From positions 1 through 46,417 of the forward strand of contig JAJYTF010000035.1 of the NCBI GenBank assembly GCA_021793155.1: 46,417 nucleotides of DNA, in the 5' to 3' direction. A program made the translations under genes and the position numbers. Below the pieces are notes generated by a model that searched no databases, had not been told where the DNA came from, and was given only the letters and a program-made list of their open reading frames with translations. Shown piece by piece: positions 1 through 10,217 of the stretch. Every line of letters begins with the position of its first letter. Position 1 is the first letter of the stretch. Source of the DNA: Pseudomonadota bacterium. Its GTDB lineage: Bacteria > Pseudomonadota > Alphaproteobacteria > Rhodospirillales > Magnetospirillaceae.

Positions 1-184
1 CGATCTCTACATCGCCGTCGGCATCTCGGGGGCCATCCAGCACCTGGCCGGGATGAAGGACAGCAAGGTCATCGTCGCCATCAACAAGGATGAGGAAGCG
101 CCGATCTTCCAGGTCGCCGACTACGGCTTGGTCGCCGACCTGTTCCAGACGCTGCCGGAACTGCGCGACGGGATCGGCGGCTGA
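1..184 (+). CDS. etfA: Electron transfer flavoprotein alpha subunit, C-terminal end (partial)
   Basis: The window opens inside this gene; the last 60 codons are read in frame 2 and end at TGA 182-184. The visible part contains the ETF-alpha FAD-binding signature: an [14 protein letters not shown] stretch, then [20 protein letters not shown] and a [11 protein letters not shown] tail, which is the usual end of the family. ETF alpha/beta carries electrons from acyl-CoA and other flavin dehydrogenases to ETF-ubiquinone oxidoreductase. The partner etfB would be expected just upstream, outside the window. Identification is firm; only the start is missing. Confidence 0.93.
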   Translation, partial: DLYIAVGISGAIQHLAGMKDSKVIVAINKDEEAPIFQVADYGLVADLFQTLPELRDGIGG

Positions 185-310
185 TCCCGTCGGTCGGGCA
201 GAGAATCCATTGGACGAGTAGGGGAATAGGGACCTATCATCCAATTATCGCCGCCGTCTCGTGGCAAGGGCGACGGGCTGCCTTGCGGCCCGTCCGTCGG
301 AGGGCCAGCA

Positions 311-1912
311 ATGGACAAGACGGCAATTTCGGCATTGATCCACCGGTTGCCCGCCTTTCGCGGAAGCAAAGGCCAGGTGGTCAGGCAAGCGGTGGCAGCA
401 AGGACTCAGCCGGTTGTATCACCCCCACCCGAAGCCGGGGGCGATGACGAGCAGGTCCGTTTTGTTGCCGCGGTTCGCCGCATGTCGGCGGCCAATCCGC
501 GCCTGTGCTCCCGTATTCATGTGGTCTGCCTTGCCGATTTCCGGGAAGCCGCCGCGGAAAAATGGACCAGGCTGGCCGGCAAGGTCGGCCTGTTGACCCG
601 GGCGGTGATCCGACGCCATCTCGGTAGCCTTGCGCTGTTCGCCCAGGTCGACGAGGACATTTTCGTCATTGCCTTGCCCGGGCTGTCGCGCCAGCAGGCG
701 CGCGGCAGGACAGCCGCCATCGCCAACGATCTCGGGTCCCGTCTTCTCGGCGACCTGCTGATTGCCGGACAGCGCTCGCTGGCGGTTACCGTCAATCTGC
801 CCCTTGCCGTCGCCATGACGCCGGACCGCGGGCTCGATGCCGCGGCGATCCGGCACTGCGTCGAGGCGACCCGCGCCATCGTTGCCATTCCGCCGGACCA
901 GCCGGCGCATGGCGCGCGCGAACCGCTCGTGCGGCTGCGTCAATCCAGTTCGATCGGATCGGCGAGAAGAGGGAAAGACGATTTTGACGCGGCGTTGCCG
1001 CCCGCCGACGAGGCGGAGGCGTTCGCCGTCGGCCCCGAGCCGGGCGAATGGCTGCGCCTCCTGCGCGCCGAACGCAAGATCATTCACCGGTGGCGCTGTT
1101 TCCGCGCCGACCACGGCCCACCCTCGGATCGGCCAGACGGCGAGGATGGCCTTCAGTTGCCGGAGGGTGCCCTGCTGTCGGTCGTCTGGCGCCCCATCTG
1201 GATGGCCGAGCGTGAAGGAATTGCCGCCTATTGCGCGCGTATCCTGCGTCGCGACCATCCCGGCGGCGCCCTGCTGGAAGGTCCGGCAGCCTATGCAGCC
1301 CGTTCTCCGGCCCGCGCCCTGGCCCTCGACCGTCGGGCGGTGGCGGCGGCGATGGCCGCCTGTCACGGTGTCGATGCCGAGCAGGGCCGGGCATCGCTGA
1401 TCATCCCGCTCGCTTGGAGTTCCCTTGATGGCGCGAGCCGTTGGGCCTTGGCCGCGCCGATTGCCCGGCTGCCGCTGGCGGTGCGCCGCGTGCGGCTGAA
1501 GCTCGAGGTCTGCCGCCTGCCCGCGGCCGTCAGCGAGGACACGTTGCGCGACGTGGTGTCGTTCGTGCGCAGCCTGGGTTGCGACTGCCTGGTCAGGCTG
1601 CGCCCGTCCCACGTCCCCATGGGGCCGGTGGCGCAGAGCCGCCCGGCCTTGGTGGGCCTTGACCTTTCCGAGTTGGCCGCCGACGAGCAGATGGGCGACG
1701 AGGACCTGCTGGCCAATCTCAATCGCTTCAGCCGGATGGCCGGGCTGTACGACATCGGATGCTACCTGTGGGGGGTGCGGCGCCGCGAGGTGCTTCGCGG
1801 CGCCATCCTAGGCGGCTACAAGATGGTCGGCGGCCCCGCCCTGGCGCCCGACCTCGGCCGGCCGCAGGGCGTTCTTCCCGTATCGCGCCGACAATTGGCC
1901 GAGGTGACGTAG
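311..1912 (+). CDS. Uncharacterised protein resembling a degenerate GGDEF-EAL protein
   Basis: This 533-residue protein has no strong family signature. Residues of about 85-160 (FVIALPGLSRQQARGRTAAIANDL and a following beta-rich stretch) have the pattern of a GGDEF-type nucleotidyl cyclase fold without its GGDEF loop. The last 100 residues (VGLDLSEL, then LYDIGCYLWGVRRREVLRGAILGGYKMVGGPALAP) recall the end of an EAL domain, where a barrel strand is followed by a helix and a GY-x(3)-G-x(4)-P motif, but no EAL catalytic residues are seen. No signal peptide or clear membrane segment is visible. A 7-bp GC-rich stem (272-278 with 288-294) lies just upstream. The fold assignment is my inference; if right, the protein is a catalytically dead c-di-GMP receptor or scaffold. 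Confidence 0.7.
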   Translation: MDKTAISALIHRLPAFRGSKGQVVRQAVAARTQPVVSPPPEAGGDDEQVRFVAAVRRMSAANPRLCSRIHVVCLADFREAAAEKWTRLAGKVGLLTRAVIRRHLGSLALFAQVDEDIFVIALPGLSRQQARGRTAAIANDLGSRLLGDLLIAGQRSLAVTVNLPLAVAMTPDRGLDAAAIRHCVEATRAIVAIPPDQPAHGAREPLVRLRQSSSIGSARRGKDDFDAALPPADEAEAFAVGPEPGEWLRLLRAERKIIHRWRCFRADHGPPSDRPDGEDGLQLPEGALLSVVWRPIWMAEREGIAAYCARILRRDHPGGALLEGPAAYAARSPARALALDRRAVAAAMAACHGVDAEQGRASLIIPLAWSSLDGASRWALAAPIARLPLAVRRVRLKLEVCRLPAAVSEDTLRDVVSFVRSLGCDCLVRLRPSHVPMGPVAQSRPALVGLDLSELAADEQMGDEDLLANLNRFSRMAGLYDIGCYLWGVRRREVLRGAILGGYKMVGGPALAPDLGRPQGVLPVSRRQLAEVT

Positions 1913-1915
1913 TCA

Positions 1916-1941
1916 GGGCGATCGCTTCCCAGCGATCGCCC
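1916..1941. terminator. Perfect 11-bp GC-rich hairpin
   Basis: GGGCGATCGCT (1916-1926) pairs perfectly with AGCGATCGCCC (1931-1941) around a TCCC loop, beginning 3 bases after the stop of the upstream gene. No T-run follows on either strand, so it may act as an RNA-stabilising 3' end or Rho-dependent pause rather than a classical intrinsic terminator. A second short hairpin (GGGGCC/GGCCCC, 1971-1986) follows. The gap separates convergent genes. Confidence 0.5.
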
Positions 1942-2067
1942 GCGTGTTCTGTGCCTCTCAAGCGCCGGGCGGGGCCATCCGGCCCCTGGGCGACGGGGCG
2001 CTCAACGCGCCAGCGCGCCGGAATTCGCGTCAGGGCGCGCGTTCAAGCGATTGCCCTGGTGAGATAG

Positions 2068-3078
2068 TCATTGGCTGTCGTATTCCCGATAGAAGCCTTC
2101 CAGACGCTCCACCTCGGTCTTCGAGCCAAGGATGACCCCCACTCGCTGGTGCAGGCCTTCCGGCTTTACCTCCAGGATGCGCTGCCGGCCGGTGGTGGCG
2201 CGGCCGCCCGCCTGCTCGATAATTAAGGCCATCGGGTTGGCTTCGTACATCAGCCGCAGCTTGCCCCCCTTGCTTCGGTTGTCGTCGTCGACCGGGTACA
2301 GGAAGATGCCGCCGCGGCACAGGATGCGATGCACCTCGGCGACCATCGAGGCCACCCAGCGCATGTTGAAATCCTTGCCCCGTGGTCCTGTCTTGCCGGC
2401 TTGGCATTCCTCGATGTAGCGCCTGACCGGCGGGTCCCAGAACCGGGAGCGCGAGGCGTTGATGGAATATTCCCTGGTGTCCTCGGGGACGCGCATGTTG
2501 GGATGGGTCAGCACGAAGATGCCGATGTTCTGGTCATAGGTGAAGCCGTTGACGCCGTTGCCGGTGGTCAGCACCAGCATGGTGGATGAGCCGTACAAGG
2601 CGTAGCCGGCGGCCACCTGTTCGACGCCTGGCTGCAGGAAAGCTTCCTTGGTGGAAGCACTCATGCCTTCGGGCAGGCGCAGGATCGAAAAAATGCTGCC
2701 CACCGAAATATTGACGTCGATGTTGGAGGAACCATCCAGTGGATCGAACAGCAGCAGGTAGCGGCCGGCCTCGCCGTGCACGCTGCGCACGTCCTCCAGT
2801 TCTTCCGAAGCCATGCCGGCATAGTTGCCGCCCAGGGCGTTCATGTGCAGGAAGATCTCGTTGGCCAGCACGTCCAGCTTCTTTTGCTCTTCCCCTTGCA
2901 CATTCTCGGCGCCGGCAAGGCCAAGATTGCCCGCCATGGCACCGCGGTTGACCTCGTGCGAGATCATCTTGCAGGCGGTACGGATGTCGTTGAGCAAGGC
3001 GGTGAAGGATCCCGACCCGGCATGCCGGCGCTGCTCGTCGAGCAGGAAATGGGACAGTGTGACGCGCTTGTAGGACAT
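2068..3078 (-). CDS. fbp: Fructose-1,6-bisphosphatase class I
   Basis: The 336-residue product hydrolyses fructose 1,6-bisphosphate to fructose 6-phosphate in gluconeogenesis (and in the Calvin cycle if present). It carries the class I metal and substrate motifs: ASEELEDV near residue 90, [13 protein letters not shown] near residue 115, and [18 protein letters not shown] close to the C-terminus. The ATG at 3078 is preceded by a GGGGAGA ribosome-binding site; a longer open frame upstream lacks family similarity. It stands alone, divergent from the secreted glycosidase-like gene and convergent with the gene before it. Length and motifs are normal. Confidence 0.96.
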   Translation of the reverse strand: MSYKRVTLSHFLLDEQRRHAGSGSFTALLNDIRTACKMISHEVNRGAMAGNLGLAGAENVQGEEQKKLDVLANEIFLHMNALGGNYAGMASEELEDVRSVHGEAGRYLLLFDPLDGSSNIDVNISVGSIFSILRLPEGMSASTKEAFLQPGVEQVAAGYALYGSSTMLVLTTGNGVNGFTYDQNIGIFVLTHPNMRVPEDTREYSINASRSRFWDPPVRRYIEECQAGKTGPRGKDFNMRWVASMVAEVHRILCRGGIFLYPVDDDNRSKGGKLRLMYEANPMALIIEQAGGRATTGRQRILEVKPEGLHQRVGVILGSKTEVERLEGFYREYDSQ

Positions 3079-3202
3079 GTTTCTCCCCGTCTGGCGTTCT
3101 GGCGACGGCGGAGTGTTAGACGAACGCGTGCCGGCTTTCAACCTTCGCCCGCGACCGATCGTCTGGCAGAGTGGTGACCTGGGAACGAGACGGGTGCGAT
3201 CG

Positions 3203-4435
3203 ATGGGCGGGGAATGGGGCAGGCGGGTTGGGCGCATCTTGCGGAGCGCGACGATCCTGGCCGGCCTGACGGTGATGGCCGCGCCTCTCGCCGCTGCGGC
3301 GCCCGGCGACGCCTGCGCGTCTCTTGCCTCGCTGCTGGGTGCCGCGCCGCCCGGCCCGGTATTCCTGCCCAGCTATCCGACGGTGGCGTCGGGGCCGCTG
3401 CATGGCGCGGCATTTCTCTACGACAATGCCGCCGCCGCCATCGCCCTGGTCGGCTGCGGCCGGACCGAGCAGGCCCGGCGGATCGGCGAGGCAATCCTGT
3501 TCGCCCTCGATCACGACCGCTTCTGGCACGACGGGCGCCTGCGCAACGGCTATGCCGCCGGGGCAGTGGGCGATGGGCCGGTCAAGTTGGCGGGCTGGTG
3601 GGATGACCAGCAGAAGAAATGGCTGGAAGACCGCTACCAGGCGGGCAGCGACAACGGCAACATGGCCTGGGCCATGCTGGCCTTGCTGGCCTTGGACCAG
3701 GCCGGAGCCGGCCGGCAGTTCCGCGACGGTGCCGAACGGATCGGGCGGTGGGTCGCCGGCTGGCGCGATGGCCGCGGCCCGGGCGGCTTCACCGGCGGAA
3801 CCTTTGGTCACGAGCCCGAGCCGCAGCATCTGGCCTGGAAATCCACTGAACACAATACCGATCTGGCAGCCGCTTTCGGCCGTCTGGCGGCGCTGACCGG
3901 GGCGAGGGAATGGCATGATCTGGCCCGTGCGGCCCGGCGTTTCGTCGAGGCCAGGTGGGATCCGGGATGCGGTTGCTTCGCCGCCGGCACGACAACGGAC
4001 GGCGCTACGCCCAACCCGTTCCTGGCTCTGGACACGCAGGTTTGGCCGTTATTGGCGCTGCCCGGTGCCGCCGGCCGTTTCGCTGCGGCGCTGTCCACCG
4101 CCGAGCAGCGGCTGCGGGCGGGCGACGGCTTCGCCTATGGCGAACCGACGCAAGGCCTGTGGACCGAAGGAACTGCCCAAGTGGCCCTGCTGGACCGGCT
4201 GCTCGGTCGCGCCGATCAGGCCCGCGCCCTGGCGGCGGCCGTCGAGGCGCAGCGGGCGCCGTCCGGCGGCTATTACGCCTCCAGCGTCGCCGGCCTGCCC
4301 ACCGGCTTCATGCTGGACACCGATCCGACCAAGCCGCGACTCTACTTCCGCCTGCCCCATCTGGGCGCCACCGCCTGGGCGGCGCTGGCCGAGCGCGGAT
4401 TCAATCCGTTCACCGGAACCAACGGGCTGCCGTGA
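3203..4435 (+). CDS. Secreted protein, probable (alpha/alpha)6-barrel glycosidase-like
   Basis: The 410-residue product begins with a Sec-type signal peptide: basic GRRVGRILR, a hydrophobic core, and an AAAAP cleavage region near residue 33. The mature part shows the alternating helix pattern of six-hairpin glycosidases, with repeated segments such as [47 protein letters not shown] and [14 protein letters not shown]. Aromatic and acidic residues cluster at helix starts, as in sugar-binding barrels. I cannot name a GH family or substrate. The start at 3203 was chosen because the signal peptide begins there; the open frame extends further upstream into the fbp promoter region. Export to the periplasm is likely. 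Confidence 0.75.
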   Translation: MGGEWGRRVGRILRSATILAGLTVMAAPLAAAAPGDACASLASLLGAAPPGPVFLPSYPTVASGPLHGAAFLYDNAAAAIALVGCGRTEQARRIGEAILFALDHDRFWHDGRLRNGYAAGAVGDGPVKLAGWWDDQQKKWLEDRYQAGSDNGNMAWAMLALLALDQAGAGRQFRDGAERIGRWVAGWRDGRGPGGFTGGTFGHEPEPQHLAWKSTEHNTDLAAAFGRLAALTGAREWHDLARAARRFVEARWDPGCGCFAAGTTTDGATPNPFLALDTQVWPLLALPGAAGRFAAALSTAEQRLRAGDGFAYGEPTQGLWTEGTAQVALLDRLLGRADQARALAAAVEAQRAPSGGYYASSVAGLPTGFMLDTDPTKPRLYFRLPHLGATAWAALAERGFNPFTGTNGLP

Positions 4436-4533
4436 GGATGTCGGCGCCAGTGTCTGCTTGACTCTCTCTGAATTCCCGGCGTACAACCCAACCCTCTCAG
4501 TGTTCTGAGAACGCCATCGCCTCTGAGGAGGCC

Positions 4534-4563
4534 GGCCGGTCCGCGAAGGCTCGCGCACCGGCC
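4534..4563. terminator. Hairpin in the leader between the secreted protein gene and ffh
   Basis: The 13-base arms GGCCGGTCCGCGA and TCGCGCACCGGCC pair with a single mismatch around an AGGC loop. The following sequence is only weakly T-rich. It may end the upstream transcript or fold in the ffh leader. The rest of 4436-4606 holds no gene that I can see. Confidence 0.5.
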
Positions 4564-4606
4564 CGATTTCGTTTGGGCGCAACAGGTTGGTGCGGGTTCC
4601 GGTTTC

Positions 4607-5974
4607 ATGTTCGAGAGTCTGAGTTCACGTCTGGGCGAGGTATTCGAGCGGCTGAAGAAACGCGGCGCGCTGACCGAGGCCGACGTTTCCGAGGCGATGC
4701 GCGAAGTCCGCGTGGCGCTCCTGGAAGCGGACGTGGCCCTGCCCGTGGTCAAGGACTTCATCGCCAAGGTCAAGGAACGGGCCATCGGCCAGGAAGTGGT
4801 GCGCAGCATCACCCCCGGCCAGATGGTGGTGAAGATTGTCCATGATTGCCTGGTCGAGACCTTGGGGGCGGCCGAGGACGTCAACCTGGCGGCGGCTCCG
4901 CCGGTGCCGGTGCTGATGGTCGGCCTGCAAGGTTCGGGCAAGACCACCACCTCGGCCAAGATCGCCCTTCGCCTGAAGACCCGCGACCGGAAGAAGGTAC
5001 TGCTGGCCTCGCTCGACGTCTACCGCCCGGCCGCCCAGCAACAATTGGAGATCCTGGCCAGGCAGGCCGATGTCGGCTCGCTGCCCGTCATCCTCGGCGA
5101 GAAGCCGGTGGCCATTGCCAGGCGGGCGATGGAGACGGGGCGCCGCGAAGGCTACGATGTCGTGATCCTGGACACCGCCGGCCGTCTGCATATCGACGAA
5201 GTCCTGATGGCCGAGGTCGCCGATGTGCGCGACGCCGTCCGCCCGGCCGAAACCCTGCTGGTGGTCGATGCGATGACCGGTCAGGACGCGGTCACGCTTG
5301 CCCGCGAATTCAACGAGAAGGTCGGTGTTACCGGCATGGTGCTGACCCGCGTCGACGGCGATGCCCGCGGTGGCGCGGCGCTGTCCATGCGCGCCGTCAC
5401 CGGCCGGCCCATCAAGTTCCTGGGCGCCGGCGAAAAGCTGGATGCGCTGGAAGTGTTCCATCCCGACCGGGTGGCCGGCCGCATTCTCGGCATGGGTGAC
5501 GTGGTGTCCCTGGTCGAAAAGGCCATGGACAGCTTCGAGCAGGACGAGGCCGAGAAGCTGGCGGCCAAGATGGCCAAGGGCAAGTTCGACCTCGACGACC
5601 TGGCGGCGCAATTCCGCCAGATCAAGAAGATGGGCGACTTGAAGGGTGTGATCGGCATGTTGCCGGGCATCGGCAAGATCAAGAAGCAGATCGACGAAGC
5701 CAATATTGACGCCAAGGCGATCAATCGACAGGAAGCCATCATTCTGTCGATGACCAAGGCCGAACGAAAAAGCCCGGACCTCATCAAGGCCAGCCGTAAG
5801 CGGCGCATTGCCGCCGGCGCCGGGGTCTCGGTGCAGGACGTCAACAAACTGCTGAAGCAGTACCAGCAGATGGCCGACGTCATGAAAAAGGTCAGCAAGA
5901 TGGGCAAGAAGGGCCTGATGCGCCACGGTCTGCCCGGTTTGTTTCCACCCGGCGGAGGGAGATTCGGCGGGTGA
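4607..5974 (+). CDS. ffh: Signal recognition particle protein Ffh (SRP54)
   Basis: The 455-residue GTPase binds 4.5S RNA and signal sequences of nascent membrane proteins and docks with FtsY. An N domain helical bundle (1-85) is followed by the G domain with P-loop GLQGSGKTT near residue 107, LDTAGRLH near 190, [10 protein letters not shown] near 248 and [12 protein letters not shown] near 275. The Met-rich M domain (about 320-440) carries the RNA-binding [17 protein letters not shown]-type segment and ends in a PPGGGRFGG tail. It leads the cluster ffh-rpsP-rimM-trmD-rplS, a widespread arrangement. No 4.5S RNA gene is recognised in the window. Confidence 0.97.
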   Translation: MFESLSSRLGEVFERLKKRGALTEADVSEAMREVRVALLEADVALPVVKDFIAKVKERAIGQEVVRSITPGQMVVKIVHDCLVETLGAAEDVNLAAAPPVPVLMVGLQGSGKTTTSAKIALRLKTRDRKKVLLASLDVYRPAAQQQLEILARQADVGSLPVILGEKPVAIARRAMETGRREGYDVVILDTAGRLHIDEVLMAEVADVRDAVRPAETLLVVDAMTGQDAVTLAREFNEKVGVTGMVLTRVDGDARGGAALSMRAVTGRPIKFLGAGEKLDALEVFHPDRVAGRILGMGDVVSLVEKAMDSFEQDEAEKLAAKMAKGKFDLDDLAAQFRQIKKMGDLKGVIGMLPGIGKIKKQIDEANIDAKAINRQEAIILSMTKAERKSPDLIKASRKRRIAAGAGVSVQDVNKLLKQYQQMADVMKKVSKMGKKGLMRHGLPGLFPPGGGRFGG

Positions 5975-6014
5975 CGGCTTTCAATCATTTTTTTCTTTAC
6001 CACGAGGAACTGGA

Positions 6015-6371
6015 ATGTCGCTGAAGATCCGACTGTCCCGCGGTGGCGCCAAGAAGCGCCCGTTCTACAAGATCGTGCTGGCCGATTCGCGGTCCCCGCG
6101 CGACGGCAAGTTCATCGAGAAGCTGGGAACCTACAATCCCATGCTGCCCTCGGACCATGCCGAACGGCTGGTGCTCAAGGAAGAGCGGATCAAGCATTGG
6201 CTGTCGGTGGGCGCCCAGCCGACCGACCGTGTCGCCAAGTTCTTCTCGGATGCCGGATACATGGCGCCGCGTCCGCGCGCCGAACAGACCAAGAAGCCGC
6301 AGCCGAAGGCCAAGGCCCAGGAGCGGCTGAAGGAGCAACAGAAGGCGGCTGAGGCTGCTGCCGGCGAGTAA
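6015..6371 (+). CDS. rpsP: 30S ribosomal protein S16
   Basis: The 118-residue protein starts [21 protein letters not shown] and contains [17 protein letters not shown], the diagnostic S16 sequence. It is a small primary-binding protein needed for assembly of the 30S body. The C-terminus has an Ala/Lys/Gln-rich extension ([20 protein letters not shown]) typical of alphaproteobacterial S16. The start follows a CACGAGGAACTGGA ribosome-binding region. The stop is only 3 bases from the rimM start, so the two are cotranscribed. Confidence 0.97.
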   Translation: MSLKIRLSRGGAKKRPFYKIVLADSRSPRDGKFIEKLGTYNPMLPSDHAERLVLKEERIKHWLSVGAQPTDRVAKFFSDAGYMAPRPRAEQTKKPQPKAKAQERLKEQQKAAEAAAGE

Positions 6372-6374
6372 TTG

Positions 6375-6914
6375 ATGGCGCGCCCCGGGGATGAACGGCT
6401 TTGCGTCGGCGTCATCGTGGGCGCGCATGGGGTCAAGGGTACCGTCCGCGTCAAGAGCTTCACCGAGCGGCCCGCCGATGTGGCGGCCTATGGGCCGGTG
6501 GAGGACGAGACGGGGCAGCGGTGTTTCCGGTTGAAGCCGGTGGGTGAGGCCAAGGGCGTGGTGACGGCGATGATCGACGGAGTCGGCGACCGTACCGCGG
6601 CCGAGGCGCTGAAGGGCCTCAGGCTTTATGTACCGCGCGCCGCGTTGCCGCCGGCCGAGGAAGAGGAGTTCTACTACTCCGACTTGGTGGGCTGCAAGGC
6701 GACACTGGCCGACGGCACGGAACTGGGCGTGGTCAAGGGCGTCTTCGATTTTGGTGGTGGCGACGTCATCGAGGTGGCGGGGCCGGATGGCCGGGCGATG
6801 TATCCTTTTACCAGGGCCGTGGTGCCCCAGGTCGACATTGCCGGCCGGGTTCTGGTGATCGATCCGCCGCTGGAGACCGAGGTGGTCGAAGAGGAGGGGA
6901 ACGATGGCGGTTGA
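6375..6914 (+). CDS. rimM: Ribosome maturation factor RimM
   Basis: The 179-residue protein helps assemble the 30S head around S19. An N-terminal beta-barrel ([20 protein letters not shown], residues 10-30) is followed by a PRC-barrel ([12 protein letters not shown] near residue 98, [11 protein letters not shown] near 125, [23 protein letters not shown] near 145). The ATG at 6375 is preferred to the TTG just before it because it matches family starts and lies 3 bases from the rpsP stop. It overlaps trmD by 11 bases, indicating translational coupling. Confidence 0.96.
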   Translation: MARPGDERLCVGVIVGAHGVKGTVRVKSFTERPADVAAYGPVEDETGQRCFRLKPVGEAKGVVTAMIDGVGDRTAAEALKGLRLYVPRAALPPAEEEEFYYSDLVGCKATLADGTELGVVKGVFDFGGGDVIEVAGPDGRAMYPFTRAVVPQVDIAGRVLVIDPPLETEVVEEEGNDGG

Positions 6915-7626
6915 GGGCGCAGCCGTATGGAGCGCCACCGTGCTGACCATTTTCCCCGAGATGTTTCCGGGTCCGCTCGGCCATTCCCTGGCCGGACGGG
7001 CTCTGGCCGAGGGTATTTGGAGTCTGGAATCGGTGGACATTCGCGCTTTCGCGCGCGATAAACACCGCTCCGTCGACGATGCTCCTTTCGGCGGCGGCGC
7101 CGGCATGGTCATGCGCCCCGACGTGGTGGATGCGGCGATTCGCGCCTCGCACCGCGGCGGGCCCCTGATCTACCTGACGCCGCGTGGGCGCCTGCTCGAC
7201 CAGCAGCGCGTGCGCGCCATGGCCGCCGAACGGCAGGTGACGATCCTGTGCGGGCGCTTTGAGGGGGTGGACCAGCGGGTGCTGGACGCCCACGGCGCCG
7301 AGGAGATCAGCCTCGGTGATTTCGTGCTGTCCGGCGGCGAGCCGGCGGCACTGATGTTGATGGATGCCGTCGTGCGGCTTCTGCCCGGAGTGGTGGGCAA
7401 GGAGGAGTCACTGGCGGAAGAGAGTTTCGAGTGGGGCCTTCTCGAGTATCCCCACTATACCCGGCCCCAGGAATGGGACGGCCGGGCGGTGCCGGAGGCC
7501 CTGCTCTCCGGGCACCACGAAAACATACGGGCCTGGCGGCGGCGCCAGGCTGAAGAGGTAACCAGGCAGCGCCGGCCGGACCTTTGGGACCGGTACGTCG
7601 CCGCCAAGAAGGCAAAAGAGGGTTGA
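6904..7626 (+). CDS. trmD: tRNA (guanine-N1)-methyltransferase TrmD
   Basis: The 240-residue SPOUT methyltransferase makes m1G37 in tRNAs, which prevents frameshifting. The trefoil-knot SAM site is visible as [12 protein letters not shown] near residue 115 and [16 protein letters not shown] near 135; the start [12 protein letters not shown] and [20 protein letters not shown] are family hallmarks. The C-terminal helical domain ends at [15 protein letters not shown]. The start lies inside the end of rimM, and rplS follows 3 bases after the stop. Confidence 0.97.
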   Translation: MAVEGAAVWSATVLTIFPEMFPGPLGHSLAGRALAEGIWSLESVDIRAFARDKHRSVDDAPFGGGAGMVMRPDVVDAAIRASHRGGPLIYLTPRGRLLDQQRVRAMAAERQVTILCGRFEGVDQRVLDAHGAEEISLGDFVLSGGEPAALMLMDAVVRLLPGVVGKEESLAEESFEWGLLEYPHYTRPQEWDGRAVPEALLSGHHENIRAWRRRQAEEVTRQRRPDLWDRYVAAKKAKEG

Positions 7627-7629
7627 GCC

Positions 7630-8058
7630 ATGGATATTATCAGCGCGATCGAGAAGGAGCAGATTGCAAAGCTCACTTCCGACAAGACCATCCCCGACTT
7701 CTCGCCGGGCGACACGGTAAAGGTCAGTGTGAAGGTGGTGGAAGGCAGCCGCGAGCGCCTTCAGGCCTATGAGGGCGTGGTCATCGCCCGCAAGAACGAC
7801 GGCCTGAACAGCTCGTTCACCGTCCGCAAGATCTCTTACGGCGAAGGCGTCGAGCGTATCTTCCCGCTTTATTCGCCTAACGTTGCGGAGATCGAGGTAG
7901 TGCGCCGCGGCGATGTCCGCCGGGCCAAGCTCTATTACCTGCGCGAGCGTCGCGGCAAGTCGGCCCGCATCGCCGAGCAGACCACCGGCTATTCGGCCAA
8001 GCTGGCCGCTGCCGAGCGCGACGCCGCGGCCGCCGAGAAGAAGGCCGACAAGGAGTAA
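7630..8058 (+). CDS. rplS: 50S ribosomal protein L19
   Basis: The 142-residue product has the L19 core: [18 protein letters not shown] near residue 20, [16 protein letters not shown] near 40, [21 protein letters not shown] near 60 and [17 protein letters not shown] near 100. L19 sits at the interface of the 30S and 50S subunits. The Ala/Glu/Lys-rich C-terminal tail beyond residue 115 is common in alphaproteobacteria. It is the last gene of the ffh cluster; the palindromic repeat just downstream may form its transcript end. Confidence 0.97.
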   Translation: MDIISAIEKEQIAKLTSDKTIPDFSPGDTVKVSVKVVEGSRERLQAYEGVVIARKNDGLNSSFTVRKISYGEGVERIFPLYSPNVAEIEVVRRGDVRRAKLYYLRERRGKSARIAEQTTGYSAKLAAAERDAAAAEKKADKE

Positions 8059-8078
8059 AGTCTCGGCGCTGCGGCTTG

Positions 8079-8127
8079 CCCTCACCCCGACCCTCTCCCG
8101 CTGGCGGGAGAGGGGTGGAGGTGGGGG
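8079..8127. repeat. Palindromic intergenic repeat (REP-like)
   Basis: CCCTCTCCCGC (8091-8101) pairs perfectly with GCGGGAGAGGG (8104-8114) around a TG loop, extended by the outer arms CCCTCACCCC and GGTGGAGGTGGGGG. This CCCTCTCCC/GGGAGAGGG palindrome is of a kind commonly seen between genes in many GC-rich proteobacteria. It fills most of the rplS-leuC gap and could also stop or stabilise the rplS mRNA. Only one copy of this type is seen here. Confidence 0.75.
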
Positions 8128-8171
8128 AAAATGGGCGTGTTCAATCTGATTGTGGAGCGTGCAAGTCAGCC

Positions 8172-9575
8172 ATGGCCAAACCCCGCACCCTGTTCGATAA
8201 GATCTGGGACAACCACCTGGTGGACGTCCAGGATGACGGCACCTGCCTCATCTACATCGACCGCCATCTGGTCCACGAGGTGACCAGCCCGCAGGCATTC
8301 GAAGGCTTGCGCAACGCCGGCCGCCGCGTGCGCCATCCCGAGGCGACCCTGGCGGTGGCCGACCACAACGTGCCGACCACCGACCGCAGCCGAGGCATCG
8401 CCGACGAGGAATCGCGGATTCAGGTGCAGACGCTGGCGGACAACGCTGCCGCCTTCGGCGTCGAATACCTGGCAATGGACGACGTCCGTCAAGGCATCGT
8501 CCATATCGTCGGGCCCGAGCAGGGCTTCACCCAGCCTGGCACGACCATCGTCTGCGGCGATTCGCACACTTCGACCCACGGGGCGTTCGGGGCCTTGGCT
8601 TTCGGCATCGGCACTTCCGAAGTCGAGCATGTGCTGGCCACCCAGACCCTCTTGCAGCGGCCGGCCAAGAACATGCTGGTGCGCGTCGATGGCGCTCTGC
8701 CCTTGGGCGTGACCGCCAAGGACCTGGTGCTGGCCATCATTGGCAGGCTGGGCACCGCCGGCGGTACCGGCTATGTGATCGAATACGCCGGTGAGGCGAT
8801 CCGCGGCCTGTCCATGGAAGGGCGGATGACAGTCTGCAACATGACCATCGAAGCCGGCGCCCGGGCAGGCCTGATCGCCCCTGACGAGGTGACCTTCGAC
8901 TACCTGAAGGGCCGCCCGCGCGCCCCCAAGGGCGCCGCCTGGGAAGCCGCCGTGACCTATTGGAGGACCCTGGCCAGCGATCCCGGTGCCCGCTATGACG
9001 CCGAAGTGGTGATCGACGCTGCCGCTCTGGTGCCGATGGTCACCTGGGGAACCAGTCCTGAGGATGTGCTGCCGATCACCGCACGGGTTCCCGACCCGGC
9101 GAAAGTGGCTGATCCGGCGAAGCGGGCCGCGGTGGAACGGGCGTTGGCCTATATGGGCCTGGCCGCCGGCACGCCGCTCACCGAAGTGAAAGTGGATACC
9201 GTATTCATCGGCTCCTGCACCAACGGGCGCATCGAGGACCTGCGGGCCGCGGCGCACGTGCTCAAAGGCCGCAAAGTGGCGGCCGGCATGCGGGTGCTGG
9301 TGGTGCCCGGCTCGGGTCTGGTCAAGGAGCAGGCCGAACAGGAGGGTCTCGATGAGATCTTCCGCGCCGCCGGGGCCGAATGGCGCGAACCCGGCTGTTC
9401 CATGTGCCTGGCGATGAACGCCGACAAGCTGAAGGAAGGCGAACGCTGCGCTTCCACCTCGAACCGCAATTTCGAGGGGCGCCAGGGCCGTGGCGGGCGC
9501 ACCCACCTGGTCAGTCCGGTTATGGCCGCCGCCGCCGCGGTGACCGGGCGGCTGACCGATATCCGCGCGTTGTAA
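8172..9575 (+). CDS. leuC: 3-isopropylmalate dehydratase large subunit
   Basis: The 467-residue aconitase-family protein, with LeuD, isomerises 2-isopropylmalate to 3-isopropylmalate in leucine synthesis. It shows [12 protein letters not shown] at the start, [25 protein letters not shown] near residue 130, and the 4Fe-4S cysteines in FIGSCTNGR near 345 and [11 protein letters not shown] near 407. The ATG at 8172 matches family starts; an upstream open frame through the palindromic repeat was dismissed. leuD follows after 15 bases and leuB after that, so leuCDB is one unit. leuA and regulatory genes are not in the window. Confidence 0.97.
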   Translation: MAKPRTLFDKIWDNHLVDVQDDGTCLIYIDRHLVHEVTSPQAFEGLRNAGRRVRHPEATLAVADHNVPTTDRSRGIADEESRIQVQTLADNAAAFGVEYLAMDDVRQGIVHIVGPEQGFTQPGTTIVCGDSHTSTHGAFGALAFGIGTSEVEHVLATQTLLQRPAKNMLVRVDGALPLGVTAKDLVLAIIGRLGTAGGTGYVIEYAGEAIRGLSMEGRMTVCNMTIEAGARAGLIAPDEVTFDYLKGRPRAPKGAAWEAAVTYWRTLASDPGARYDAEVVIDAAALVPMVTWGTSPEDVLPITARVPDPAKVADPAKRAAVERALAYMGLAAGTPLTEVKVDTVFIGSCTNGRIEDLRAAAHVLKGRKVAAGMRVLVVPGSGLVKEQAEQEGLDEIFRAAGAEWREPGCSMCLAMNADKLKEGERCASTSNRNFEGRQGRGGRTHLVSPVMAAAAAVTGRLTDIRAL

Positions 9576-9590
9576 GAGGGGGCTCCGAGC

Positions 9591-10196
9591 ATGGACAAGT
9601 TCACCAAGCTGACCGGTGTCGCTGCCCCGCTGCCGATCATCAATGTCGACACCGATATGATCATCCCCAAGCAGTTCCTGAAGACCATCAAGCGGACCGG
9701 CCTCGGCAAAAACCTGTTCGACGAGATGCGTTACACCAAGGATGGCCATGAGGTGCCGGAGTTCGTGCTGAACCGCCCGGCCTACCGCAAGGCGACGATC
9801 CTGGTGGCCGGGGCCAATTTTGGTTGCGGCAGCTCGCGCGAGCATGCACCCTGGGCGCTGTTGGATTTCGGCATCCGCTGCGTCATCGCGCCGTCCTTCG
9901 CCGACATTTTCTACAACAACTGCTTCAAGAACGGCATCCTGCCCATCAAGCTGCCGCAGTCCGAGGTGGACAAGCTGCTGGACGACGCGTCGCGCGGCGC
10001 CAATGCGGTGATTACGGTGGATCTGGAAAAGCAGGAGATAACCGGCCCCGACGGCGGCCGCATCGCTTTCGACCTCGATCCATTCCGTAAATACTGCCTG
10101 CTGAACGGTCTCGACGATATCGGCCTGACTTTGCAGAAGCAGGACAAGATCGCCGGTTTCGAGGTCCGCCGGCAGCGCGAGCAGCCCTGGCTCTGA
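9591..10196 (+). CDS. leuD: 3-isopropylmalate dehydratase small subunit
   Basis: The 201-residue swivelling-domain partner of LeuC begins [24 protein letters not shown] and contains the conserved substrate-binding loop [15 protein letters not shown] near residue 75 and [25 protein letters not shown] near 95. The product is normal in length. It lies 15 bases after leuC and 21 bases before leuB in the same direction. Confidence 0.97.
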   Translation: MDKFTKLTGVAAPLPIINVDTDMIIPKQFLKTIKRTGLGKNLFDEMRYTKDGHEVPEFVLNRPAYRKATILVAGANFGCGSSREHAPWALLDFGIRCVIAPSFADIFYNNCFKNGILPIKLPQSEVDKLLDDASRGANAVITVDLEKQEITGPDGGRIAFDLDPFRKYCLLNGLDDIGLTLQKQDKIAGFEVRRQREQPWL

Positions 10197-10217
10197 CCAA
10201 ACTCGGAGTTCCTTTTC

